From assembly GCF_014695915.1 (NCBI RefSeq), contig NZ_JACJPF010000107.1, positions 62,001-126,000 on the forward strand: a stretch of DNA of 64,000 nt, in the 5' to 3' direction. The DNA is from Trichocoleus sp. FACHB-40 (GTDB taxonomy: Bacteria; Cyanobacteriota; Cyanobacteriia; Cyanobacteriales; FACHB-T130). The first letter of the stretch is position 1, and every line of letters begins with the position of its first letter. The position numbers were made by a program, and so were the translations under genes. Shown piece by piece: positions 53,491 to 63,900 of this stretch. Below the pieces are notes generated by a model that was not told the origin of the DNA, did no database searches, and worked only from the letters and a program-made list of their open reading frames with translations.

Positions 53491-54891
53491 ATGAGTTTAT
53501 ATAACTTTATGAGCAACCCAACAGTAGAGAACTTAGTGATTATCGGCTCTGGCCCTGCGGGGTATACTGCTGCTATCTATGCGGCGCGGGCGAATCTGAA
53601 ACCTGTTGTGTTTGAAGGCTTTCAAGCTGGGGGACTACCTGGCGGACAGCTGATGACAACGACGGAGGTGGAGAACTTTCCGGGGTTTCCGGAGGGGATT
53701 ACGGGGCCGCAGTTGATGGATCGGATGAAGGCTCAGGCTGAGCGTTGGGGGGCTGAATTATACACTGAGGATGCGATCGCGGTGGATTTGAGTCAACGTC
53801 CTTTTACTGTGCGTTCTGAGGAACGAGAAGTTAGGACTCATAGTATTGTAATTGCTACTGGGGCAACGGCGAAACGGCTGGGATTGCCTAGCGAACATGA
53901 GTTTTGGAGTCGCGGGATCTCGGCTTGTGCTATCTGTGATGGTGCGACACCGATTTTCCACGGTGCGGAACTGGCTGTGATTGGGGGTGGCGACTCGGCG
54001 GCGGAAGAATCGGTTTACTTGACTAAGTATGGATCTCGCGTTCATATGTTGGTACGCACAGAGAAGATGCGGGCAAGTAAGGCGATGCAGGATCGGGTTT
54101 TGAATAACCCCAAGATTACGGTTCACTGGAATTCTCAGCCTGTGGATGTTGTCGGTGAAAGCGATCGCATGATGGGTGTCAAACTCCAGAATACTCAGAC
54201 TGGGGAAGAGAGCGTTTTACCTGTTAAGGGTTTATTCTACGCGATTGGACATAAGCCGAACACATCTTTATTTCAGGGACAGTTGGAACTGGATGAGGTT
54301 GGTTACGTTGTGACGAAACCAGGTTTTGTGGAAACCAGCGTTGAGGGCGTTTTTGCTGCTGGCGATGTTCAGGATCATGAGTTTCGTCAGGCGATTACTG
54401 CTGCTGGTACTGGCTGTATGGCGGCGATGTTGGCGGAACGGTGGCTTTCTGTTAATGGTTTGATTCAGGAGTCCCGTCAGCAGATCCACACGTCTGAAGA
54501 GCCAGATACACCAGCAGATGCGCCTGGGGATAAAGTAGCTGAAATTAACCCAGAGGAAGCGTTTAACCTGCAAGCGACGCGACATGAGGGTGGTTATGCG
54601 CTGCGGAAGTTGTATCATAATAGCGATCGCCTGTTGATGGTGAAATACGTTTCTCCCAACTGCGGCCCTTGTCACACTCTGAAGCCGATTTTAAATAAGG
54701 TGGTGGATGAGTTCGATGGCAAAATTCACTTTGTGGAGATTGACATCGCGGAAGATAGGGAAATTGCCGAGAATGCTGGTGTTACCGGAACGCCCACGGT
54801 GCAATTCTTCAAAAATAAGGAATTAGTGGGCGAAATGAAGGGAGTGAAGCAAAAGAGCCAGTTTCGTCAAATGATTGAACAATATATGTAG
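53491..54891 (+). CDS. trxB: NADPH-thioredoxin reductase fused to thioredoxin (NTRC)
   Basis: This is a 466-residue fusion. Residues 1-325 are thioredoxin reductase: FAD motif [17 protein letters not shown], redox pair C146/C149 in ACAICDG, NADPH motif [15 protein letters not shown] and [17 protein letters not shown] linker of about 35 residues leads to a thioredoxin domain (about 360-466) with active site C391-G-P-C394 and the cis-Pro [13 protein letters not shown] passes NADPH electrons to 2-Cys peroxiredoxin and tetrapyrrole and carbon-fixation enzymes. The family usually starts at MSNPTVEN, so ATG 53509 is a likely alternative start. A terminator follows. Confidence 0.95.
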   Translation: MSLYNFMSNPTVENLVIIGSGPAGYTAAIYAARANLKPVVFEGFQAGGLPGGQLMTTTEVENFPGFPEGITGPQLMDRMKAQAERWGAELYTEDAIAVDLSQRPFTVRSEEREVRTHSIVIATGATAKRLGLPSEHEFWSRGISACAICDGATPIFHGAELAVIGGGDSAAEESVYLTKYGSRVHMLVRTEKMRASKAMQDRVLNNPKITVHWNSQPVDVVGESDRMMGVKLQNTQTGEESVLPVKGLFYAIGHKPNTSLFQGQLELDEVGYVVTKPGFVETSVEGVFAAGDVQDHEFRQAITAAGTGCMAAMLAERWLSVNGLIQESRQQIHTSEEPDTPADAPGDKVAEINPEEAFNLQATRHEGGYALRKLYHNSDRLLMVKYVSPNCGPCHTLKPILNKVVDEFDGKIHFVEIDIAEDREIAENAGVTGTPTVQFFKNKELVGEMKGVKQKSQFRQMIEQYM

Positions 54892-54921
54892 CCTGACGAC
54901 TCAAGTCGCGGCTACACAAAC

Positions 54922-54955
54922 TTAGCCCGCGAAGGCGGGCTAATAACATTTTTCG
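54922..54955 (+). terminator. intrinsic terminator after the NTRC gene
   Basis: TTAGCCCGC (54922-54930) pairs with GCGGGCTAA (54935-54943) over loop GAAG and leads to TAACATTTTT. It lies 31 bases after the stop. The arm is also a common cyanobacterial palindrome. Confidence 0.8.
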
Positions 54956-55089
54956 AGTGTCAAACAAATTCTGTTCTTTCCTTTTTTAGCTCTATGGGCG
55001 GGAGCAAATAGTTAGCATTGTAGGGCAAATTGGTATAACTTCTTTTGTGTAGCCTCAGGGCGTTGATGTGCCAAGTTGAACAGAAGCCT

Positions 55090-55986
55090 ATGACCCTTAC
55101 CAAACTTCCATTTTTGCGTTTATCTGGTCGCCCCAGTCTGTCTATGCAGATGATGTGGGTGGGGCTGGTTATTACGCTGATTTTCGTGGTGACAGCTATT
55201 TTTGCTCCCGCGTTTCAGGCTTGGGGATGGCTGCAAAATCCGCTGGAGTCTTTGGCTAACCCAATTCACGAACCGCCCTCGTTACGTCATTGGTTTGGTA
55301 CGAGTCGCCAAGGCTACGATGTTTTTTCGCGCACACTGTTTGGGAGCCAAGCAGCGTTGCAAGTAGTGATTTTGGCAACACTCTTGAGTGTTGTCATTGG
55401 GGTGCCACTGGGCTTAGTCAGTGGTTATTTGGGCGGCAGACCAGATCGGGTGCTGCTCTTTTTCATGGATACAATTTATACTTTGCCGGGGCTGTTACTG
55501 TCAGTGACGCTGGCATTTGTGGTGGGGCGGGGGGTTTTCAATGCAGCGATCGCGCTTAGCATATCTTACATTCCCCAATATTATCGCGTTGTCCGCAACC
55601 ACACCGCCAGCGTGAAAAATGAACTGTTCATCGAAGCTGCACAAGCAATGGGAGCAGACACCTGGACGGTTCTCTCTCGCTACCTGTTTCTCAACGTGAT
55701 TCAGAGCGTACCAGTGTTGTTCACCCTGAATGCTGCTGATGCAATTTTGATTTTAGGTAGTTTGGGATTTCTCGGATTGGGACTTGCCGATCAGGTTCCA
55801 GAATGGGGCTACGATCTACGTCAGGCTCTGGATGCTCTACCTACGGGCATTTGGTGGACAACTTTGTTCCCTGGTTTGGCGATGACGCTGATGGTGGTAG
55901 GCTTGTCTCTACTAGGAGAAGGATTGAGCGAGTTTGTCAATCCCCGATTGCGGAGAGAAAATTGGAACCAAAAATCCCCTGAGTAG
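55090..55986 (+). CDS. ABC transporter permease, DppC/OppC type
   Basis: The ATG at 55090 (MTLTKLPFLRL) gives about 298 residues; ATG 55066 and TTG 55045 are alternatives. An N-terminal TM helix (MMWVGLVITLIFVVTAIFAPAF) is followed by the periplasmic OppC_N loop ending HWFGTSRQGYDVFSRTLFGSQAALQVVIL, then five TM helices. The EAA loop EAAQAMGADTWTVLSRYLFLNV contacts the ATPase, and LGLADQVPEWGYDLRQAL is the family C-terminal feature. Substrates are peptides or nickel. No cognate permease, ATPase or binding-protein gene is adjacent, so it must assemble with unlinked subunits. Confidence 0.9.
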   Translation: MTLTKLPFLRLSGRPSLSMQMMWVGLVITLIFVVTAIFAPAFQAWGWLQNPLESLANPIHEPPSLRHWFGTSRQGYDVFSRTLFGSQAALQVVILATLLSVVIGVPLGLVSGYLGGRPDRVLLFFMDTIYTLPGLLLSVTLAFVVGRGVFNAAIALSISYIPQYYRVVRNHTASVKNELFIEAAQAMGADTWTVLSRYLFLNVIQSVPVLFTLNAADAILILGSLGFLGLGLADQVPEWGYDLRQALDALPTGIWWTTLFPGLAMTLMVVGLSLLGEGLSEFVNPRLRRENWNQKSPE

Positions 55987-55994
55987 AGTCAAAT

Positions 55995-56092
55995 ATTTTA
56001 GTGGTCATTAGTTATTCGTAACGGATTGCTAACCACTGACCACTAACAGTCATTCGCAACGGATCGCTGACCGCTGACCACTCAACTCTGAC
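55995..56092. repeat. CTAACCACTGACCACT-type short repeats
   Basis: Imperfect direct repeats (ATTCGTAACGGATTGCTAACCACTGACCACT and ATTCGCAACGGATCGCTGACC, split here by mismatches) occupy the gap between the permease gene and the small secreted-protein gene. They are non-coding. Confidence 0.6.
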
Positions 56093-56111
56093 AATACAAC
56101 TTTTGTGAGTT

Positions 56112-56594
56112 ATGAAAGATAATATTTCCTTAATTGCCGCCGCTGCTGGTGGTTTTATGATTTCCATCGCCGTTGCTGGAATACTGAGGGCTGCTCCTGT
56201 ACAATCCTTGCGGGCGCAACCCAGTTCTAGTTCAACTCAAGTAACTCAGTTGCAGCTCAAAACTGTGAGTCCTGAGGCACCAGTTAAAGATACCTTTAAT
56301 AAAAAGGTTTCTTCGGATGCCATGCGCGTTATCCCTAACAGAGTGTTAAATAATGCTTTGGAAGACAAAACAATTTTTGGGACGGGAAATCCTGATTGGG
56401 CAGTTCAATATTTGGGGTTTATTAACTGGCTTAGCTCGGTTGAGGGTACGTTAAAGCAACAAGATTATCAGTTGAAAAAGCTGGATTATAAATTAGCTAA
56501 GAAGGATTATGAAGACAATGAAATTACTAAAGAGGTGTTAGCTAAGAAAGCAGCCAAATATCGGCAAGCTAAAGAGGAATTTCAAAGGGTTTGA
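56112..56594 (+). CDS. small secreted or membrane-anchored hypothetical protein
   Basis: This is a 160-residue protein with a signal or anchor segment (ISLIAAAAGGFMISIAVAGILRAAPV), a Ser/Gln/Val-rich linker, a central part (RVIPNRVLNNALEDKTIFGTGNPDWAVQYLGFINWLSSVEGTLK) and a Lys-rich coiled coil (QQDYQLKKLDYKLAKKDYEDNEITKEVLAKKAAKYRQ). The export is inference from the hydrophobic N-terminus. The family is not recognised. It lies 62 bases before the ADP-ribosylglycohydrolase-type gene on the same strand, so the pair may be cotranscribed. Confidence 0.7.
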   Translation: MKDNISLIAAAAGGFMISIAVAGILRAAPVQSLRAQPSSSSTQVTQLQLKTVSPEAPVKDTFNKKVSSDAMRVIPNRVLNNALEDKTIFGTGNPDWAVQYLGFINWLSSVEGTLKQQDYQLKKLDYKLAKKDYEDNEITKEVLAKKAAKYRQAKEEFQRV

Positions 56595-56656
56595 ATTTTT
56601 TTTGCAATTTACAATTAGGTTTTTTCATGGGTTAACCTTAGAGCAGTGAAGTAACC

Positions 56657-57712
56657 TTGGAAAAAACAGATTCTGCGATTGGTTGTTTACTTGGAACAGC
56701 GATTGGAGATGCTATCGGGCTGCCTTTTGAAGGCTTGTCAAAGTGCAGGCAACGCAGAATCTATGGTGAAAACGGACACAAATTTCTATTTGGTAGGGGG
56801 ATGGTGTCCGACGACACAGAGCATACCTGCATGGTCGCCCAAGCCATAATAGTTTCAGCTGGGGATACTGAGATATTTACGAACCAGCTGGCAATGCGAT
56901 CGCGTTTTTGGTTACTTGGTTTGCCAGCTGGTATCGGATACGCCACTTTAAGAGCAATCTTAAAGTTATGGTTAGGATTTCCCAGTAGTCGTAGTGGTGT
57001 ATTCTCCGCAGGAAATGGCCCTGCTATGAGAAGCGCAATTATTGGCGTTTGTTATGGAAATAATAGTCAAAAATTACGCGAATTAGTTAGGGCATCTACT
57101 CGGCTTACACATACCGATCCAAAAGCAGAATATGGGGCATTAGCTGTTGCGATCGCAGCTTATATCTCTAGTTCCCAAGAGGCTGTTTCTCCTCAGAGCT
57201 ATTATCAAACTCTTCAAGAAGTTTTGGGAGAAGAGGCGAAGGAATTTCTGGAACTAATCAAAAAAGCTGTGGAAAGTGCAGCGCAAGAGCAAACAACGGA
57301 ATCATTTGCAGAGCAGTTGGGACTAAAATCAGGTGTCAGCGGATATGTTTATCACACAGTTGCAGTTGCGATTCATGCCTGGTTTAAGTATCCAAAAGAT
57401 TATCAAGTTGGGGTTAGAGAAATCATCCGTTGTGGCGGCGATACAGACACAACAGCAGCAATTTTAGGTGGGATCATCGGCGCAGGTGTAGGGAAAACAG
57501 GCATTCCTCAACAGTGGCTCGATGGTTTGTGGGAATCGCCGAGAAGTGTAAAGTGGATGGAGAAGCTTGGCAGGAGATTGGCTGATGTATCTTCTAGAGG
57601 TGATGGACAAAAAGCATTGCCACTGCCAGTTATGATACTTTTTTTGCGGAACCTCTTCTTTCTGCTGGTAGTGATTTTGCATGGATTCCGCCGATTATTA
57701 CCGCCCTATTGA
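56657..57712 (+). CDS. ADP-ribosylglycohydrolase-family protein with hydrophobic tail
   Basis: The start is a TTG at 56657 (MEKTDSAIGCLLGTAIGDAIGLPFEG); no ATG precedes the conserved N-terminus. The 351-residue product has the DraG/ARH fold signatures: magnesium residues in SDDTEHTCMVA and in CGGDTDTTAAILGGIIGA, and SAGNGPAMRSAIIGV. These enzymes remove ADP-ribose from proteins or small molecules. The C-terminus is unusual: ALPLPVMILFLRNLFFLLVVILHGFRRLLPPY is a probable transmembrane or membrane-associated segment. Metal residues look intact, so activity is plausible. The substrate is unknown. Confidence 0.9.
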   Translation: MEKTDSAIGCLLGTAIGDAIGLPFEGLSKCRQRRIYGENGHKFLFGRGMVSDDTEHTCMVAQAIIVSAGDTEIFTNQLAMRSRFWLLGLPAGIGYATLRAILKLWLGFPSSRSGVFSAGNGPAMRSAIIGVCYGNNSQKLRELVRASTRLTHTDPKAEYGALAVAIAAYISSSQEAVSPQSYYQTLQEVLGEEAKEFLELIKKAVESAAQEQTTESFAEQLGLKSGVSGYVYHTVAVAIHAWFKYPKDYQVGVREIIRCGGDTDTTAAILGGIIGAGVGKTGIPQQWLDGLWESPRSVKWMEKLGRRLADVSSRGDGQKALPLPVMILFLRNLFFLLVVILHGFRRLLPPY

Positions 57713-57728
57713 GTCCATACTTTTTAGA

Positions 57729-57746
57729 TAAGGCTTGATAGCCTTA
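57729..57746 (+). terminator. hairpin after the ADP-ribosylglycohydrolase-type gene
   Basis: TAAGGCT (57729-57735) pairs with AGCCTTA (57740-57746) around TGAT, 17 bases after the stop. There is no strong U-tract, so it is a weak candidate. Confidence 0.4.
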
Positions 57747-57794
57747 ATAGTAGGATTGTTTGATTGTTGGGATTTCTGAGTAGGTAGGCGAAGA

Positions 57795-57885
57795 TGATCG
57801 GAAAAATGAACCGCATCAGCCGAAGGCGAAGCGAAGCGTTAGACGCAAAGGACACGTTGGCGTAGCCTGCGCTTAGGAAAGACAA
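57795..57885. repeat. GCGAAGCG / GCGTAGCC dispersed repeat
   Basis: The tract holds CCGAAGGCGAAGCGAAGCG, then GACGCAAAGGACACG, then GGCGTAGCCTGCGCTTAGG, the palindrome-rich pattern widely scattered between cyanobacterial genes. It separates convergent genes and is non-coding. Confidence 0.65.
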
Positions 57886-57956
57886 GGAAGGGAGAAGCAG
57901 CCCAAGTCGATGAAACAGCCCTGCCTTAATTAGGGGCGAGGGCTGTTGGCGTGCTA

Positions 57957-60900
57957 TTACTGACAACGGGGCAGATTTTGGGCTTCTGGAATCTGTTGTT
58001 CTAGGCTTCCATCCATACACAAGACGGGAGTGTTATCCGGCTGATTTTCTACCGATACAGGAGGTGGTGTTTCGCCTTGTAAATCGGCGGAAAAGTCTGA
58101 GGTGGGCAGGGGATCAATGTTTTTGATGCCGCCTGTACCTGTCGCTGTACCCGTTGGTATATCTACCGTGACTGGGGTGGTGTAGGCGGTGTAGTCGAGG
58201 TCATCAAACCCGGCACCGCCATCAATGATGCCAGAGATTTGTACGGCATCGCTAAATTTGAAGGTATCAGTCAGCTTACCACCAGTCAGGTTTTGGAAGT
58301 TGGAGAAGGTGACACCGTTAACTTCTCCACTGTTGTTGCTGGTGAGGTTCCAGACGTTTTTGGTGTCCGTGGCGACTAGGGTGTTCTCGGTATTAGTACC
58401 GCCAACTGTGCCTTCAATGTTGCTGATGGTGCCGCCGACGCCTGTGGCTTTACGTGCGCCCATATCTACCGTGATTTTCGCGCTGTGGGTAGAGTAATCT
58501 AGGGTATCGGTGCCAGCGTTACCGTCGATGTTGTTGGCGATGGTTGCGCCGTCTTTTACCTTGAAGGTGTCAGTTTGAGCACCACCTGTAAGATTTTGGA
58601 TGTTAGTGAAAGAATTACCATCATTAACATCGCCTGAGTTAGGGTCTTCCAGGTTCCAGTTATTGACGGTGTTGGCACCAACTAAGGTATTGTTGCCACC
58701 ACCTCCATCAATCTTGGCAACACTGCCATCAGTGCCAAGATTGAAGGTGTCGGTATCATTGCCGCCTGTCACATTTTCAAAATTGGAGAAATTGAAGCCG
58801 TTCGCATCGCCTGAGTTGGTGCCTGTGATGTTCCAGTCGTTGACGGTGTTGGTAGCGATAATGGTGTCGTTGTCAGCAGCGCTACCGATGCCATTTTCGA
58901 CGTTGACTAAATTCTCTAAAGTCAGAGTGACGGCACTGGTGCTGGCAGAGTAATCTATGGTGTCGTTACCTGCACTGCCATCAATAATCGTGCCAGTAAT
59001 GTTGGCGCGATCGCTAACTATGAAGTTATCGGTATCGCTGCCGCCTGTGAGTTTTTGGAAGCCATTGAAGGTGATGTCGCTGATATTGCCGGAATTAGTA
59101 TCAGTGATATTCCAGCTATTGACGGTATTTGCACCAATCAGGTTGTTATCGCCAGAAGTTCCACCAATCAGGTTTTCAATACTGAGGATGGTGCCGCCAA
59201 CGCCTGTGGCTGTTATTTGATTATTAATCCCTAGCGTCACCTCTAATGGACTGCTGTAGGCGGAGTAGTCGAGGGTGTCCTTTTTGTTAACGCCATCAAT
59301 GTTGCCACTTATGTAAGCGCCTGAGTTGAATTTGAAAGTGTCATTGCTGTTGCCACCTGTGAGGTTTTGGATATTGGTGTAAGCGTTGGCATCATTAACG
59401 TTTCCGGTGTTGTTACCTGTAATATTCCAGGTGTTGACTTTGTTGGCACCAATAATGGTGTTGTTGCCAGCATTACCGTCAATGCTGGATACATTGCCTC
59501 TATTGCCGAGGGTGAAGTTGTCGGTATCAGTGCCGCCGGTGAGGTTCTCAAAATCTGAGAATTTGAAGCCGTTCACATCGCCTGAGTTGGTGCCAGTGAT
59601 GTTCCAGTTGTTGGCATTGTTAGTGGCGATAATTGTGTCGCTGGCAGCACTACCAATGGCATTTTCGATGTTGACTAGATTTGCCAGAGTTAAAGTGGCA
59701 GGACTGGTGTTGGCGGAGTAATCTATGGTGTCGTCGCCTGCACTGCCATCAATGATGCCAGCAATGTTTACGTCGTTGTTGACCTTAAAGGTGTCAACAT
59801 TGCTGCCGCCGATGACAGTTTGGATATTGCTGTAAGTGTTGGCACCATTGAGGTTTCCGGTGCTGTTACCCGTGATGTTCCAGATGTTGTTGATATTGGC
59901 ACCAATAATGGTGTTATTGCCAGCCGTGCCGTCAATAGTAACAACGCTGCCTTGAGGACTGAGGGTGAAGTTGTCGGTATCAGTGCCACCTGTGAGGTTC
60001 TCAAAATCTGAGAATTTGAAGCCGTTCACATCGCCTGAGTTGGTGCCAGTAATGTTCCAGTTGTTGGCGGTGTTAGTGGCGATAATTGTGTCGCTGGCAG
60101 CACTACCAATGGCATTCTCGATGTTGACTAGATTTGCCAGAGTTAAAGTGGCAGGACTGGTGTTGGCGGAGTAATCTATGGTGTCGTCGCCTGCACTGCC
60201 ATCAATGATGCCAGCAATGTTTACGTCGTTGTTGACCTTAAAGGTGTCGGTTTCACTGCCGCCGATGACAGTTTGGATATTGCTGTAAGTGTTGGCATCA
60301 TTGAGGTTTCCGGTGTTGTTACCTGTGATGTTCCAGGTGTTGTTGATATTGGCACCAATAATGGTGTTGTTGCCAGCCGTGCCGTCAATAGTAACAACGC
60401 TGCCTTGAGGACTGAGGGTGAAGTTGTCGGTATCAGTGCCACCTTTGAGATTTTGGAAGCCACGGAAGTTGACACTACCGATATTGCCTGAGTTGGTGTC
60501 TGTGATATTCCAGTTGTTGGCGGTGTTGGCACCAATTACAGTGTTGTTACTTGTAGTACCGCCAATTAGGGTTTCAATGTTGAAGACAGTGCCGCCAATG
60601 CCTGTGGCAGTAACTTGGTTTCCAGTTCCCAATCTCACGGTGACGGGACTACTATAAGCGGAGTAGTCAAGGGCATCGCTGCCGTTCAATCCGTTGATGT
60701 TGCCGCTGAAGAAACCACCATTATTTATCTTAAAGGTGTCGGTTTCGTTGCCGCCTGTGAGGGTTTGGATGTTGGCGTAAGTGTTGGCACCATTGAGGTT
60801 TCCGGTGTTGTTACCCGTGATGTTCCAGGTGTTGTTGATATTGGCACCAATAATGGTGTTGTTGCCAGCATTACCGTTAATATTGACAACGCTGCCACCA

Positions 60901-63900
60901 GTACCAAGGTTGAAGTTATCGGTGTTACTGCCGCCTGTGAGATTTTGGAAACCACGGAAGTTAACACTACCGATATTGCCTGAGTTGGTGTCTGTGATAT
61001 TCCAGTTATTGACGGTGTTGGCACCAATCAAGTTGTTATTTTGAGTAGCGCCGCCAATCAGGGTTTCAATGTTAATAACAGTGCCGCCAATGCCTGTGGC
61101 GGTGACTTGGTTTCCAGTTCCCAATCTCACGGTGACGGGACTACTATAAGCAGAGTAGTCAAGGGTATCGATGGCGTTTAATCCGTTGATGTTGCCACTG
61201 ATGGAACCACCGTTGTTTACCTTAAAGGTGTCGTCGAGGTTTCCGCCTGTAAGGTTCTCAATATTAGCGAAGCTGAAGCCGTTGGGGTAATTAAGGTTGC
61301 CAGCATTGGTGCCTGTGATGTTCCAGGTGTTGCTTCTGTTGGCAGCAACTAGGTTGGAACCTCCGACAACATTTACCGAGCCGTTAAAGGTGGCAGTGCT
61401 GTCTACGGTGATGGTGCCTGTACCATTTACCAGTCCGATGTTGATGTTGCTACCATCTTTCAAGGCGGCTAAATCGATATTATTCAGATTTAAGCTGGCA
61501 TCGTTGCCGATTCCCCCGATGGTGATGTTTAGACTTGGTGTTAATGGTTGTAGAGCGATCGCGTTGTTGCTGCTGACAGAATTTGCTCCGCCACGCAGAT
61601 TAATTTCATCAGCGGTGAGAGTAATACCTGCGGGAGATGCGATAGTGCTGTTAACGTTGACAGTTTTGGCAAGTAGAGTAATTGAAGCATCGCCTGTACC
61701 TACGATCGCACCTGTTGAGGTGATGGTGCTATTTCCTACTGGTGATTGAATCCTTACTGGATCGCTAAAGCTGTGGGAATTGATAGCGATCGCGCCCCTA
61801 CCATTATCTCGTCCAATAATAATTTGAGAAAACCCGTTTTGCAGCCTGTTTAATTTATCTGTGTCTAGATTTAAACGGGCATCGGCGGTAACATCACCGA
61901 CAGTTATTCCCAAAGTGGGAGTAAGCGGCTGTAACTGGACAACGCCCTTGCCCCTGATTTGGCTAGTCTCGTCGAATTGGATTTCATCAGATGTCAGTGT
62001 GATTTTACTACCTGTTCCAGGCTGGTTAATAAAAGAGTTGGTCTTCACGCCAATCCCTTCTAAACCATTGGCAGCAGTACCCGTCAAACTAATATTCCCT
62101 GTTCCGGTTGATTCCACCCGGCTAAAGGTACTAATTCTAACACCTTGATTTTCCTGAACTCCAGTCGCCGTACTTTGTCCAGTAATGGTGATATTTCCTT
62201 TCCCGGTTGAACGCACGGCGGTGTTGTTGAAAACAGAAACACCTATATTGTTGCTTCCAGTCCCATTGACAATACCTGTAAGGCTAATATTGCCATCCAC
62301 CGACCTGATACTGGTGTTAGCAACGTTTATCCCGTTATTATCGTCTCCTCCAGTACCGCTAGTGCCTATTAAGGTAATACTCCCGGTTCCCGTTGCTTCC
62401 ACCAAGCCACCGTCGATCAATGCAATGCCGTCATTATTGTTATTAATCCCGGTATTGGAGCCTGTGCCTCTGAATGTAATATTCCCTCTCCCGGTGGAAC
62501 GCACCGCGCTGTTGTCGAGAATATAAATTCCCTGGTTGCTTTCTCCAGTTCCTTGACCAGTGCCAGTTAGGTTGATATTTCCATTAACTGAACTTACGCT
62601 GGAGCTTTCATCAAGCCATATCCCTCGATTGTCATCAATCCCAGCACCGCCAGTACCTATTAGGGTAATATTCCCCGCCCCTGTCGCTTCAAGTACGCTG
62701 CCTTTTTCCAGAAAGATGCCGATGTTGTCGCTACCACCAGGGCTTGCGGTACCAGTAATTGAAATGTTACCCGAACCAGAATTGATGGTTGATGCGAATA
62801 TAGGCACAGAACCGATGGCACTGCCCCCGAACGTCCCAGGAGCAATCGTAACGTTGCCGCCGTTGGTCAAAATTTTCGAGCCAGTGTTCATAAAAAACTG
62901 GGCATTTCCTACGTCTCGCTGGGCTGGGCTGGCGTTTTCGTCATTAATCTTGGCGATAAAGTTGCCGCCCTTGAGGTCAATAACTCGATTGAAGTTGAGA
63001 ATAATTGAACGCCCAGCTTGCAAGGTTAGACCTTTGCCTGGTGTTGTGGCGGTAATATTATCGTTAATGGTGATGTCATTATTTGCCTGCAAGGTGACAT
63101 CGTTCAAATCAATCGCTGCCGAAAGGTTGGCTCCGCTGATAGTTGCTGTGCTATCTGGGATTGAGGCAAATAATTGTCCGGCGACTGGATCGGTGCCGTT
63201 GGCTTGAATCAGAATATTTTTGGGGTCGAGTAGCAGTGTTCCCTTCTCACCAACGGTTGCTGTAGTATCGACAATTCCAGCAAATTCTAGGTTGTTCTTG
63301 CCGGAGACTTCGACAAAGCCGCCATTGCCAGAATTTTTACCGCCACGGGCGCTGATGTTACCTAAAAACCGAGTCGTCTCATTTGCCCACACGATGACAC
63401 GACCAGCGTTACCATTTTGCGATGCTGAAGCATCAATCGCTGAGTCACTGCTGACAAATGTGCTGGAGGCATTTATGGCGCTTCCCTTGCCTTGATAATC
63501 TCCGCCAATCAGCACTGTACCGCCGCCAGTTGTGCCAGTGGCGTTGATATTGGCACCTATTAGCCCTACTTTGTCACCTAGCACCTGGACTGTGCCGCCA
63601 GTTGCTCCTGATACATTTAGGGAGCCAGAAGCGATCGCTAATGGTTTATGTGCGCCTTCGTCAATTGGTACTCTGGTTCCTGAAGCTGTCAGTACCAATT
63701 GGTTACTACTATCAACTGTCACTCCTGTCGCTGCACTGCCACCATCTCCCGTCAGCAACTGAGGCAGGGAAGCGGAATTAATCCCACTTGGACCAAGCGC
63801 TGAAGGGTCAATCTCTAAACTCAACAGATGTCCAGGTTGGGAAATTTTCACATTACTCGATCCAGGCACGCCGGCAATGGTGATATTTCCTCCTGGTGCT

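Noticed and set aside
58225-63762. Plus-strand Val/Pro/Leu-rich open frames opposite the exoprotein
   Set aside because: They mirror the Asn/Thr/Gly repeat codons of the minus-strand gene and have no independent start signals or family matches.
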